DNA from: an uncultured Anaerotruncus sp.
GTDB taxonomy: Bacteria > Bacillota_A > Clostridia > Oscillospirales > CAG-272
DNA length: 5,789 bases
Assembly (NCBI GenBank): GCA_958414155.1
Contig: CATYWI010000097.1
Coordinates: forward strand, 1 to 5,789
Direction of reading: 5' to 3'
Below, one piece after another: positions 1 to 5,789 of the stretch (position 1 is the stretch's first letter; each line of letters starts with the position of its first letter). The translations under genes were made by a program, and so were the position numbers. Under the pieces are notes generated by a model. That model saw nothing but the letters and a program-made list of their open reading frames with translations. It was not told the DNA's origin and did not search any database.

Positions 1-1149
1 CACCTCGGCAGAAAGCGCGTCAACATCATCCGGAGTATTGAAATATCCAAAGCTGACACGCACGCTCCCGCGCTCGGTGCTGCCGAGCGCGCGGTGACCC
101 AGCGGCGCACAGTGAAACCCTCCGCGGACGCATATTCCGGCACGTCCCAGCGAATTTGCGACGCTGTCGGACGGAATATCCCCGACATTGAAGCCTATGA
201 CAGGTCCGCGCGCCTGCGGTGCATATATTCTGACGCCGCGTATCGAGCCGAGTCTTGCTGCGGCACGATCAAACAAAAGCTCCTCGCGGCGTCCGATCTC
301 GGCGATACCGACACGGCGCACAAAGTCTATCCCGGCGATGAGCCCCGCACAGGCGGGAACGTTAAGCGTTCCCGCCTCATATCTTTCCGGAGGATCCGGC
401 GGCATTTCCGCATCAAAGGACATAGCGCCGGAGCCGCCCTCGATAAGAGGCGTCGGCATATATCTGCCGCCGAGTATCAGTGCGCCGCTCCCGCCCGGAC
501 CGTACAATCCCTTATGCCCCGGAAGCGCAAGCGCATCGATGCAGCACTTTTTCATATCTATCGGGAAGTGTCCCGCCCCCTGCGCCGCGTCAACTATAAA
601 CAGTATCCCGCGCGCACGGCACAGCTCGCCTATTTCGGCAATCGGGAGCCTTACCGAGCATATATTTGACGCCGCGGTACATATAACGGCGCGTGTGCGA
701 CGGTTTATAAGGCGCGCAACCGCCCCGACCGTTTCATGCGGCTTGTTCCCGCCATGCGCCGCCCCGGATAGAAACACCGAATAGTCGATATAACCGTCGC
801 GCCTTAGACGTTCTATCGGACGAAGCACGGAATTGTGTTCAAGGTCCGAGATTATCACGTGCATGCGCTGCCCGCGCGACGCCGATGCTACGGGCGGAAC
901 AAGCCCTTTGATAGCCAGATTAAGTCCATACGTGGCATTGGGCATCATAATGACCTTATCAGCCCCTGGCGCCCCGAAAAGCTCTGCCAGCGCCTCTCTG
1001 CACTCGTAAACGCGTTCCGCCGCCGCCATTGCCGCCGGGTGAGCGCCGCGTCCCGGATTACCGCCGCACTCAAGCATACAGCGGCTCACCTCATCCGCGA
1101 CCGCACGGGGCTTGGGAAAGGTCGTTGCGGCATTGTCAAGATAGATCAT
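1..1149 (-). CDS. Cysteine desulfurase / selenocysteine lyase-like aminotransferase class V (EF2568-like subfamily), C-terminus cut by window edge
   Basis: PLP enzyme expected to release sulfur (or selenium) from cysteine (or selenocysteine) as an enzyme-bound persulfide in the cytoplasm. Seen over 383 codons: N-terminus MIYLDNAATTFPKP, typical of the family; PNATYGLN at about 70-77; DLEHNSVLRP with cofactor-stacking His105; VDAAQGAG with Asp187 and Gln190, which contact PLP; Schiff-base Lys213 in PGHKGLYGPGG; and catalytic Cys347 in RGGFHCAPLGHR. Family members are about 380-390 residues, so probably only a few C-terminal residues are missing. The ATG overlaps the stop of the upstream small gene (ATGA), and a GGGAG lies 11 nt upstream, so translational coupling is likely. 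The subfamily resembles TIGR01977 (EF2568-like), often found near selenium genes; by contrast SufS and IscS normally sit with suf or isc genes, and none is seen here. Class and active site are secure; the S versus Se substrate is inferred. Confidence 0.9.
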   Translation of the reverse strand, partial: MIYLDNAATTFPKPRAVADEVSRCMLECGGNPGRGAHPAAMAAAERVYECREALAELFGAPGADKVIMMPNATYGLNLAIKGLVPPVASASRGQRMHVIISDLEHNSVLRPIERLRRDGYIDYSVFLSGAAHGGNKPHETVGAVARLINRRTRAVICTAASNICSVRLPIAEIGELCRARGILFIVDAAQGAGHFPIDMKKCCIDALALPGHKGLYGPGGSGALILGGRYMPTPLIEGGSGAMSFDAEMPPDPPERYEAGTLNVPACAGLIAGIDFVRRVGIAEIGRREELLFDRAAARLGSIRGVRIYAPQARGPVIGFNVGDIPSDSVANSLGRAGICVRGGFHCAPLGHRALGSTERGSVRVSFGYFNTPDDVDALSAEV

Positions 1150-1364
1150 CCCCTAATTATCTCCCTCGTTTTTATTCCGGCATTGCCGAACACTGCCATC
1201 ACCCCGCGGAGCTGTATATCGAAAAAAGCAACGCCCCACGAACAGCCGCGCCGCGTCCGCGAGGAATCCACCTTTACCGTCTCCGCCGGTATTGCCGCCG
1301 CCGCAAGCGCCCGCCGCGCTCTCTCGGCTGCGGTGAGAGTCGGAAAAACCGCTATGCTACGCAC
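1146..1364 (-). CDS. Small DUF3343-type putative Se/S carrier-like protein
   Basis: A 72-residue cytoplasmic protein with no membrane segment or signal peptide. It has a short beta-alpha-beta-like pattern (RSIAVFPTLTAAERARRALAA, then AETVKVDSS) and one cysteine, Cys41, in RRGCSWGVAF. This resembles the Cys-Gly motif region of DUF3343 proteins (Pfam Se_S_carrier), small partners of class V aminotransferases that have been proposed to carry S or Se. The chosen start is GTG at 1364, with AAGGA 11 nt upstream at 1380-1376; an ATG at 1366 lies in another frame and stops after four codons. Its TGA overlaps the ATG of the desulfurase gene by ATGA, so the two are almost certainly one translational unit. 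The family call comes from recognising the motif and the neighbour, not from a search; the carrier role is inferred. Confidence 0.75.
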   Translation of the reverse strand: MRSIAVFPTLTAAERARRALAAAAIPAETVKVDSSRTRRGCSWGVAFFDIQLRGVMAVFGNAGIKTREIIRG

Positions 1365-1375
1365 ATCAGTGACCG

Positions 1376-1380
1376 TCCTT
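1376..1380 (-). promoter_or_regulatory. Ribosome binding site deciding the GTG start of the DUF3343-type gene
   Basis: AAGGA on the minus strand, 11 nt before GTG at 1364. No ATG in this frame lies near it, which supports the GTG start. The site is the downstream end of a purine-only run that includes the mirror repeat at 1378-1400. Confidence 0.55.
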
Positions 1381-1400
1381 TCTTTTTTCTTTTTTCTTTC
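1378..1400 (-). repeat. Perfect 23-bp homopurine-homopyrimidine mirror repeat
   Basis: On the plus strand the run reads C, T3, C, T6, C, T6, C, T3, C: a perfect mirror around the C at 1389 with only pyrimidines on this strand. On the transcribed (minus-sense) side it is an A/G-only leader that ends inside the AAGGA of the DUF3343-type gene. Homopurine mirror repeats can form intramolecular triplex (H-DNA) under supercoiling; an A-rich unstructured leader that helps ribosome loading is the simpler reading. Confidence 0.7.
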
Positions 1401-1416
1401 TCAATGTCAATATATG

Positions 1417-1443
1417 CCCGCGCCTGTCGTATAGTGACGCGGG
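1417..1443. repeat. GC-only inverted repeat between the rpsT terminator and the DUF3343-desulfurase pair
   Basis: CCCGCG at 1417-1422 and CGCGGG at 1438-1443 form a 6-bp all-GC stem around 15 nt that contain a weak -10-like TATACG on the minus strand. It could be an operator around a promoter for the downstream pair or a small RNA hairpin; nothing decides between them. Confidence 0.4.
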
Positions 1444-1450
1444 AGATAAA

Positions 1451-1497
1451 AAAGCATAAAAAAAGAAAAGGCGCAAGCACGACTTGCGTTCCTTTTC
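1451..1497 (-). terminator. Intrinsic terminator of rpsT
   Basis: Read on the minus strand, AAAAGG (1496-1491), a 2-nt bulge, and CGCAAG (1488-1483) pair with CTTGCG (1477-1472) and CCTTTT (1471-1466) across a 5-nt loop, giving 12 base pairs. A C and then seven T (1464-1458) follow, with a second T run at 1454-1447 broken by one base. Stem plus U-tract is the classic Rho-independent form. It lies about 40 nt after the rpsT stop and separates rpsT from the desulfurase pair. Confidence 0.85.
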
Positions 1498-1504
1498 CTT
1501 TGGT

Positions 1505-1523
1505 TCTGCCGGGCATCGACAGA
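1505..1523 (-). other. Small hairpin in the rpsT 3' untranslated region
   Basis: On the minus strand TCTGTCG and CGGCAGA pair over 7 bp (one G-U) around the 5-nt loop ATGCC. It sits between the rpsT stop and the terminator stem and could protect the mRNA 3' end. It has no U-tract of its own. Confidence 0.4.
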
Positions 1524-1536
1524 TATATAGCATAGC

Positions 1537-1800
1537 TTATGCCATTGCGTTGAGGGCCTTTGTGAACTGGCTCTTCTTGTGCGCGGCAGCGTTCTTGTGG
1601 ATGATACCGTGCGCGGCAGCCTGATCGACCTTCTTAACGGCAAGCAGATATGCGCTCTTCGCGGCTTCCTTGTCGCCGGACTCAACGGCAGCATAATACT
1701 TCTTTATTATAGTGCGAAGCTGATTGTGTGCCATCTTGTTGCGAAGCGTTTTAGCCTTAATGACTTTGATGCGCTTTTTCGCTGATTTGATGTTCGCCAA
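1537..1800 (-). CDS. rpsT: Ribosomal protein S20 (bS20)
   Basis: Primary 16S rRNA-binding protein of the 30S subunit. The 87-residue product matches the family length and its usual start: (M)ANIKSAKKRIKVI, followed by NKMAHNQLRTIIKKYY and a C-terminal IHKNAAAHKKSQFTKALNAMA, highly basic throughout, as expected for the three-helix S20 fold. The frame is open to a GTG at 1857, but the family starts at ANIKSAKKR, and TTG at 1800 has an excellent GGGAGGTG (1814-1807) at normal spacing, so TTG is the start. The gene forms its own transcription unit: promoter at 1879-1907, leader of about 70 nt, terminator at 1451-1497. E. coli rpsT also starts with UUG, where S20 represses its own translation; whether that holds here is inference. 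Confidence 0.97.
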   Translation of the reverse strand: MANIKSAKKRIKVIKAKTLRNKMAHNQLRTIIKKYYAAVESGDKEAAKSAYLLAVKKVDQAAAHGIIHKNAAAHKKSQFTKALNAMA

Positions 1801-1806
1801 AATATT

Positions 1807-1814
1807 CACCTCCC
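1807..1814 (-). promoter_or_regulatory. Strong Shine-Dalgarno fixing the TTG start of rpsT
   Basis: GGGAGGTG on the minus strand, with 8 nt between the end of GGAGG (1809) and TTG at 1800. It is nearly complementary to the 16S 3' end, which may compensate for the weak start codon. Confidence 0.85.
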
Positions 1815-1822
1815 TGTTGATA

Positions 1823-1870
1823 ATGAAGCAACGGAACACGCCTGAGAGCTTACGCACACCGAATCTTCAT
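1823..1870 (-). promoter_or_regulatory. Predicted long hairpin in the rpsT 5' leader, possible S20 operator
   Basis: In the transcript ATGAAG (1870-1865) pairs with CTTCAT (1828-1823). Inside, a 3-nt internal loop is followed by CGG with CCG, a U-U mismatch, and a 5-bp helix containing three G-U pairs, closing a loop of about 12 nt. The hairpin covers most of the leader and ends 8 nt before the Shine-Dalgarno at 1814. Many ribosomal protein genes are regulated by the protein binding such a leader. The helix is read by eye; function is inferred. Confidence 0.4.
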
Positions 1871-1878
1871 ACCCGTAT

Positions 1879-1907
1879 ATGATACCACATTTCCGTTCGG
1901 AATGCAA
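1879..1907 (-). promoter_or_regulatory. Sigma-A type promoter of rpsT
   Basis: On the minus strand, -35 TTGCAT (1907-1902), a 17-nt spacer, and -10 TATCAT (1884-1879), preceded by TG two bases upstream in an extended -10 style (TGTGG before it). Transcription would start near 1872, leaving a leader of about 70 nt. Both hexamers differ from consensus at one position and the spacing is optimal. Confidence 0.8.
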
Positions 1908-1910
1908 TAG

Positions 1911-1927
1911 TTTTTTGCAATTTTTTT
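1911..1927 (-). promoter_or_regulatory. Phased A-tracts upstream of the rpsT promoter (UP-element-like)
   Basis: On the minus strand A7 (1927-1921) and A6 (1916-1911) are separated by TTGC, with centres about 10.5 bp apart, one helical turn, and end just upstream of the -35. Such AT tracts bind the alpha C-terminal domain of RNA polymerase at strong ribosomal promoters. Activity is inferred. Confidence 0.5.
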
Positions 1928-1945
1928 CGCATATTGCGAAAAAAA
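1921..1945. repeat. Perfect 11-bp palindrome with A/T tracts after the MATE gene
   Basis: T7CGCA (1921-1931) and TGCGA7 (1935-1945) are perfect inverted repeats around a 3-nt loop, starting 2 nt after the MATE stop codon. In either direction the hairpin is followed by A, not U, so it is not a standard terminator on its own. It may mark the end of the MATE message or act as an RNA processing signal, and its left arm doubles as an A-tract of the rpsT promoter. Confidence 0.6.
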
Positions 1946-1947
1946 CT

Positions 1948-3381
1948 TCAAGCTTCGCGCCTTTGCGCGCGGTAGTCTTCAAGCCCCGCACGTCCCTCGG
2001 GAGTTACGGGCTTCAGCCATTTATCGGTCAGAAAATACCTGATGCAGAAAAACGCCTTCAGCCAGTCCTCTGCTATGTACATAGTTGCAAATACCGCCGG
2101 GAAAGGCAGTCTGAGAACGAACGCCGCAATTATCGTTGCGGGCAGTGAGACGCACCACAGGAACAAGAGATCGTATTTCATTCCTATGCGTGTTTCCCCA
2201 CCCGGACGGAAGATACCGCAAATCACGATGTACGGTATGTTTCTTATCGCCATCTCTGCGGCGTATATCGAAAGTATCCACACCGCCGTACCGAGCGTCT
2301 CGGCGGTTATCTTGCCGTCGAGGTCGAACACACCCACTATCTGACGGCGGAATACGATTATCACCGCGCCGAGCACTGCGGAAAAAGCAGGCACGAGCAC
2401 CGCAAAGCGGCGCGAATCGCGCACGGCGGAAGCTATCTCTCCCGCGCCGACCGACTTGCCCACGATAACGCTTGACGCACTGCCCAGCCCCACAAAAAAG
2501 ACGAATGCAATGCTTTCGAACGTGCGCATTATCGTTACCGCGGCGTAGTTACCGGAGCCGAGATTGGCGAATATTATATTGAACACGAGCGTGCCGGCGC
2601 CCCAGAGAGTCTCATTTGCCACAACAGGCACGGCGCGGCGCAGAAATTCGGCGAAAAAGTTCTTATCAAAGCCGAATATTTCGCGCCACGGAGCTATCAG
2701 CATATTCTTCTCGATAAGCGATACCGTAAACGTTATCACGGGCGACAGCCATGCCGAAACAACGGTCGCGATGGCGGCGCCCCGCGCACCCATGGCGGGT
2801 ATGGCTCCGAAGCCGAAAATAAACGCATAGTCAAGTCCTGCGTTCAGCAATGTTGTGACAAGCGTTGTATAGAGTGGCAGTTTTACGCGTTCGGTAGCCC
2901 GAAGCACACCCATAAATACATAGTTGAGCGCTATTGCCGGGTATGAAAACGCCGCGATGGAAAGATACTGCGCGCCGACGTCGAGCACATCCGGCTCACG
3001 GTTGAATATCCACACCACCCCGCGCGGAAATACCACGCCCGCAAGCATAAACACTACCGATACGCCGACTGCGATCATGAGCGCGATACCGTAGACCTTG
3101 CGTATGGACTTTTTGTCCCCGGCGCCCCAATACTGCGACACGAACATAGTGAGCGCAGACGTCATTCCGAAAATTATCATTGATAGGAACCACCCGAACT
3201 GCCCCGCCATACCGACTGCGGCAAGCGGCGTGTCGCCGAGCTGTCCGACCATAAGCGTATCGACAAGTGAAAAGGAGCTTGAAAGCAGGTTCTGAAGCGC
3301 TATCGGAAGCGCAAGGCGCGCAATATCCCGCCAGAATGCCGCGTCACCGAAATACGTTTTAAGCTTTGTTGAATCGACCAT
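1948..3381 (-). CDS. MATE-family multidrug/toxin efflux transporter
   Basis: Inner-membrane exporter that moves cationic or other drugs and metabolites out in exchange for Na+ or H+. At 477 residues it matches the family length and shows about 12 hydrophobic helices in two similar halves. TM1 holds LALPIALQNLLSSSFSLVDTL, with Pro26 and Asp41 spaced as the functional Pro and Asp of characterised MATE proteins, followed by MVGQLGDTPLAAVGMAGQ. The first half ends near GVLRATERVKLPL and LNAGLDYAFIFG; the second opens with RRAVPVVANETLWGAG at about 244-259. ATG at 3381 is preferred: GAAAGGG lies about 5 nt upstream, while a TTG 21 nt further up (3402) has no ribosome binding site. It follows leuS by 62 nt on the same strand with no obvious terminator, so co-transcription is likely. 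Substrate cannot be told; DinF-like versus NorM-like is unresolved. Confidence 0.93.
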   Translation of the reverse strand: MVDSTKLKTYFGDAAFWRDIARLALPIALQNLLSSSFSLVDTLMVGQLGDTPLAAVGMAGQFGWFLSMIIFGMTSALTMFVSQYWGAGDKKSIRKVYGIALMIAVGVSVVFMLAGVVFPRGVVWIFNREPDVLDVGAQYLSIAAFSYPAIALNYVFMGVLRATERVKLPLYTTLVTTLLNAGLDYAFIFGFGAIPAMGARGAAIATVVSAWLSPVITFTVSLIEKNMLIAPWREIFGFDKNFFAEFLRRAVPVVANETLWGAGTLVFNIIFANLGSGNYAAVTIMRTFESIAFVFFVGLGSASSVIVGKSVGAGEIASAVRDSRRFAVLVPAFSAVLGAVIIVFRRQIVGVFDLDGKITAETLGTAVWILSIYAAEMAIRNIPYIVICGIFRPGGETRIGMKYDLLFLWCVSLPATIIAAFVLRLPFPAVFATMYIAEDWLKAFFCIRYFLTDKWLKPVTPEGRAGLEDYRAQRREA

Positions 3382-3397
3382 AAGAACCCTTTCAGCA

Positions 3398-3436
3398 GGC
3401 AAAGGAGCCGAATCCGTTGACGCGACCCCTTTGTCC
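3398..3436 (-). other. Hairpin in the leuS-MATE gap
   Basis: On the minus strand CAAAGGGG (3433-3426) pairs with CTCCTTTG (3407-3400), 8 bp with one G-U, extended by GG with CC (3436-3435 and 3399-3398) past one bulged base. The loop is 18 nt and no T-run follows, so it is not an intrinsic terminator. It could be a processing or stability element between two co-transcribed genes. Confidence 0.4.
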
Positions 3437-3443
3437 TGTCATA

Positions 3444-5789
3444 TTATCTGACTACAATATTGATTATCTTGTTCGGCACGGTGATTTCCTTGACCACCGT
3501 CTTACCGGCAATGGCGGCGGCAATGCGCTCGTCCGCCTTTGCGGCGGCAAGAGCCTCATCGCGCGGGCAGTCAAGCGGCAACTTTACGGTGGAACGCACC
3601 TTACCGTTGATCTGTACTGCAAGCTCTACCGTGGCATCGACCGTCTTAGCCTCGTCATATTCGGGCCATGAGGAGACCGCGAGCATCGTCTTGCCGCCGA
3701 GCTTTTCATTGATCTCCTCGCAAAGGTGTGGAGCAACGGGAGAAAGCAACTTGATATAGGTCACAAGCTCGTCACGTGTGAGCGAGCCGTGAGCGGATAT
3801 ATCGTTGAGCAGTCCCATCAGCGCCGCAATGGCGGTGTTGAATTTAAGGCTGTTATAATCGTCGGTGACCTTTTTGACCGTCTTGTGGAAGGCGGATTCA
3901 AGTTCCGGCGTTGCAGTGCCGCCCTTTACCATACCGGGCAGATCGGCAACTCTCTCAAGGAATCTCCTGCAGCCCTTGACACTGCTGTCGGACCACGGCG
4001 CGGCTGCGGTGTAGTCGCCCATAAAGAGGACGTAGGTGCGGAGGACGTCTGCTCCATGTGCATCGATAACAGTATTGGGATCTATCACATTGCCCTTGGA
4101 CTTGGACATTTTATCACCGTCGGGACCGAGTATCAGTCCCTGGGCAGTACGCTTTGCATACGGCTCGTCGCAGGGCACGACGCCGAGGTCGTAGAGGAAT
4201 TTATGCCAGAAGCGCGAATAGATCATATGGCGCGTGACGTGCTCCATACCGCCGTTGTACCAGTCAACGGGCATCCAGTACTTCAGCTTATCGTAGTCGG
4301 CAAGGCACTTGGGGTTGTGCGGATCGACATAGCGCAGGAAGTACCACGAGGAGCCTGCCCACTGCGGCATGGTATCGGTCTCGCGGCGTGCGTTGCCGCC
4401 GCACTTCGGGCATTTGCAGTTGACGAACTCGGGAATGCGGGCAAGCGGCGATTCGCCGTTCTGTCCGGGAGCAAATTCCTTCATATCGGGGAGCTTCAGC
4501 GGAAGCTCGTCATACGGCACGGGGACCATGCCGCACTTCGGGCAATGAACTATCGGTATCGGCTCGCCCCAGTAGCGCTGACGGTTGAACGCCCAGTCCT
4601 TCATCTTGTACTGAACGCCGCCCTCGCCCGCGCCGAGCTTTTCAAGCTCCTCTATCGCGCGGCGGATAGAATCCTTTTTATTCGTATAGCCGTTAAGGAA
4701 GCCGGAATTGACCATTTCGCCGTCTCCGGTGTATGCTTCTTTTTCAATATCGCCGCCCTTTATGACTTCAATGACGTCTATTCCGAACTTGCGTGCAAAC
4801 TCCCAGTCGCGCTGGTCGTGCGCGGGAACAGCCATTATAGCTCCGGTCCCGTAGCCCATCATAACATAGTCGGCAATATATATCGGTATCTCCTTGCCCG
4901 TGAGCGGATTTACCGCAGACAGCCCCGAAAGGCGGACACCGGTCTTATCCTTTGCGAGCTGTGTGCGCTCGAATTCGGTCTTCTTGGCGCATTCGGCGCG
5001 GTAAGCCTTGACCTCGTCCATATTGGCGATCCCGGCTGCATACTTATCTATCATCGGGTGCTCGGGCGCCATGACCATAAAGGTCACGCCGAAGAGCGTG
5101 TCGGGACGTGTGGTGTATATACGTAGCTTTTCATCGGGCTTTCCGGCAATGCCGAAGTTGACGAACGCCCCCTCGGACTTGCCTATCCAGTTGATCTGCT
5201 GCTGCTTTATGTTGGGCAGGTAATCGACCTCATTGAGTCCTTCAAGCAGACGGTCCGCGTACTTCGTTATGCGCAGATACCATACGTCCTTGGACTTCTG
5301 CACAACGTCGCTGTGGCAGATATCGCACTTGCCGCCCTGCGAGTCCTCGTTTGAAAGCACGACCTTGCAGGTCGGGCAATAGTTTACAAGCGCGGTATCG
5401 CGGAATGCAAGTCCCGCCTCGAACATCTTGAGGAATATCCACTGTGTCCAGCGATAATAATCCTCGTCGGTTGTATCTATCACGCGGCTCCAGTCAAAGC
5501 TGTAGCCCACGCGCTTGAGCTGCTGTGTGAACTTTGCGATGTTCTTGTCTGTGACTGCGCGCGGATGCATGCCGGTTTTTATAGCATAGTTTTCGGTAGG
5601 CAGACCGAAGGCGTCAAAGCCCATGGGAAACAGTACGTTGTACCCCTGCATACGGCGCATACGGGATACTACCTCAAGTCCGGAATATGCCTTTATGTGT
5701 CCGACGTGCATTCCCGCGCCGCTCGGATACGGAAATTCGACAAGCGCGTAAAATTTCGGCTTGCCGCCCGCTTCCTTTTCGTCAAGTGC
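3444..5789 (-). CDS. leuS: Leucyl-tRNA synthetase, N-terminus cut by window edge
   Basis: Class Ia synthetase that charges tRNA-Leu with leucine using ATP and edits misactivated amino acids such as norvaline. The frame is open to the edge; 781 residues are visible, and roughly 25 N-terminal residues should be missing. In visible numbering: HIGH-type HVGH at 28-31 in EFPYPSGAGMHVGH; zinc-knuckle cysteines 138, 141, 155, 158; CP1 editing domain with TTRPDT at 226-231 and AVPAHDQRD, whose Asp325 matches the conserved editing Asp; a second Cys cluster (416, 419, 458, 460, 463); MPQWAGSSWYFLR; KMSKS at 560-564; a helical anticodon-binding region; and a C-terminal domain ending in PNKIINIVVR. All catalytic and editing signatures are present, so it looks functional. 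The start codon and any T-box leader, common upstream of Bacillota leuS, are outside the window. Confidence 0.98.
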   Translation of the reverse strand, partial: ALDEKEAGGKPKFYALVEFPYPSGAGMHVGHIKAYSGLEVVSRMRRMQGYNVLFPMGFDAFGLPTENYAIKTGMHPRAVTDKNIAKFTQQLKRVGYSFDWSRVIDTTDEDYYRWTQWIFLKMFEAGLAFRDTALVNYCPTCKVVLSNEDSQGGKCDICHSDVVQKSKDVWYLRITKYADRLLEGLNEVDYLPNIKQQQINWIGKSEGAFVNFGIAGKPDEKLRIYTTRPDTLFGVTFMVMAPEHPMIDKYAAGIANMDEVKAYRAECAKKTEFERTQLAKDKTGVRLSGLSAVNPLTGKEIPIYIADYVMMGYGTGAIMAVPAHDQRDWEFARKFGIDVIEVIKGGDIEKEAYTGDGEMVNSGFLNGYTNKKDSIRRAIEELEKLGAGEGGVQYKMKDWAFNRQRYWGEPIPIVHCPKCGMVPVPYDELPLKLPDMKEFAPGQNGESPLARIPEFVNCKCPKCGGNARRETDTMPQWAGSSWYFLRYVDPHNPKCLADYDKLKYWMPVDWYNGGMEHVTRHMIYSRFWHKFLYDLGVVPCDEPYAKRTAQGLILGPDGDKMSKSKGNVIDPNTVIDAHGADVLRTYVLFMGDYTAAAPWSDSSVKGCRRFLERVADLPGMVKGGTATPELESAFHKTVKKVTDDYNSLKFNTAIAALMGLLNDISAHGSLTRDELVTYIKLLSPVAPHLCEEINEKLGGKTMLAVSSWPEYDEAKTVDATVELAVQINGKVRSTVKLPLDCPRDEALAAAKADERIAAAIAGKTVVKEITVPNKIINIVVR

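Noticed and set aside
1405..1410. TTGACA on the minus strand as a -35 for the DUF3343-type gene
   Set aside because: At 16-18 nt downstream there is only an A/G run and no -10-like hexamer.
94..1434. Several plus-strand open frames of about 170-200 codons opposite the desulfurase and DUF3343-type genes
   Set aside because: Arg-, Ala-, Pro- and Ser-rich translations with no family resemblance, lying over confidently identified minus-strand coding sequence; shadows of a GC-rich codon bias.
1801..1857. Longer rpsT starting at GTG 1857 (18 extra residues)
   Set aside because: The extension covers the leader and Shine-Dalgarno, has no ribosome binding site, and S20 proteins start at ANIKSAKKR.
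1806..1991. 61-codon minus-strand open frame spanning the MATE 3' end and rpsT leader
   Set aside because: It overlaps the MATE coding end in another frame, crosses the rpsT promoter, and has no recognisable features.
3382..3402. TTG start at 3402 for the MATE gene
   Set aside because: No ribosome binding site upstream, while ATG at 3381 has one at good spacing.
3726..5126. 466-codon plus-strand open frame opposite leuS
   Set aside because: Its codons are exact reverse complements of leuS codons, so it stays open only because leuS avoids TTA, CTA and TCA there. The translation has no recognisable domain.

Overview
All five genes in this window lie on the minus strand. The DNA is moderately GC-rich. 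The gene families and signals (a LeuRS of the 'PYPSGAG-HVGH' type, an 87-residue S20, a Clostridia-style MATE exporter, an EF2568-like class V aminotransferase beside a DUF3343-type protein, GGAGG-like ribosome binding sites) suggest a Bacillota/Clostridia genome, perhaps an Oscillospiraceae-like gut anaerobe. That placement is an inference from protein style; no 16S or phylogeny is available.

Right to left (the direction of transcription): leuS (leucyl-tRNA synthetase, N-terminal end off the right edge) ends at 3444. After a 62-nt gap that can fold into a hairpin, a 12-helix MATE-family exporter runs 3381-1948, probably co-transcribed with leuS. The 147-nt gap 1801-1947 holds an A-tract palindrome, phased A-tracts like an UP element, a good sigma-A promoter (TTGCAT-17-TATCAT), a foldable leader of about 70 nt, and a strong Shine-Dalgarno in front of rpsT (ribosomal protein S20), which starts at TTG. 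rpsT is followed by an intrinsic terminator at 1451-1497.

After a second gap, with a GC-rich inverted repeat and a perfect 23-bp homopurine mirror repeat, comes a two-gene unit: a 72-residue putative Se/S carrier-like protein (DUF3343 type), overlapping by ATGA a PLP-dependent cysteine desulfurase / selenocysteine lyase-like enzyme that runs off the left edge. This pair probably handles sulfur or selenium: the desulfurase would release S or Se from (seleno)cysteine and the small single-cysteine protein could carry it. No selD, yedF or molybdenum hydroxylase gene is visible to settle which.

Most of the window is ordinary housekeeping sequence and I see no clear new system. The points most worth a second look are the rpsT leader (TTG start plus a long hairpin, a possible autoregulatory site), the DUF3343-desulfurase pair, and the mirror repeat that abuts its ribosome binding site. 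The long plus-strand open frames, including one of 466 codons opposite leuS, are best explained as shadows of codon bias.
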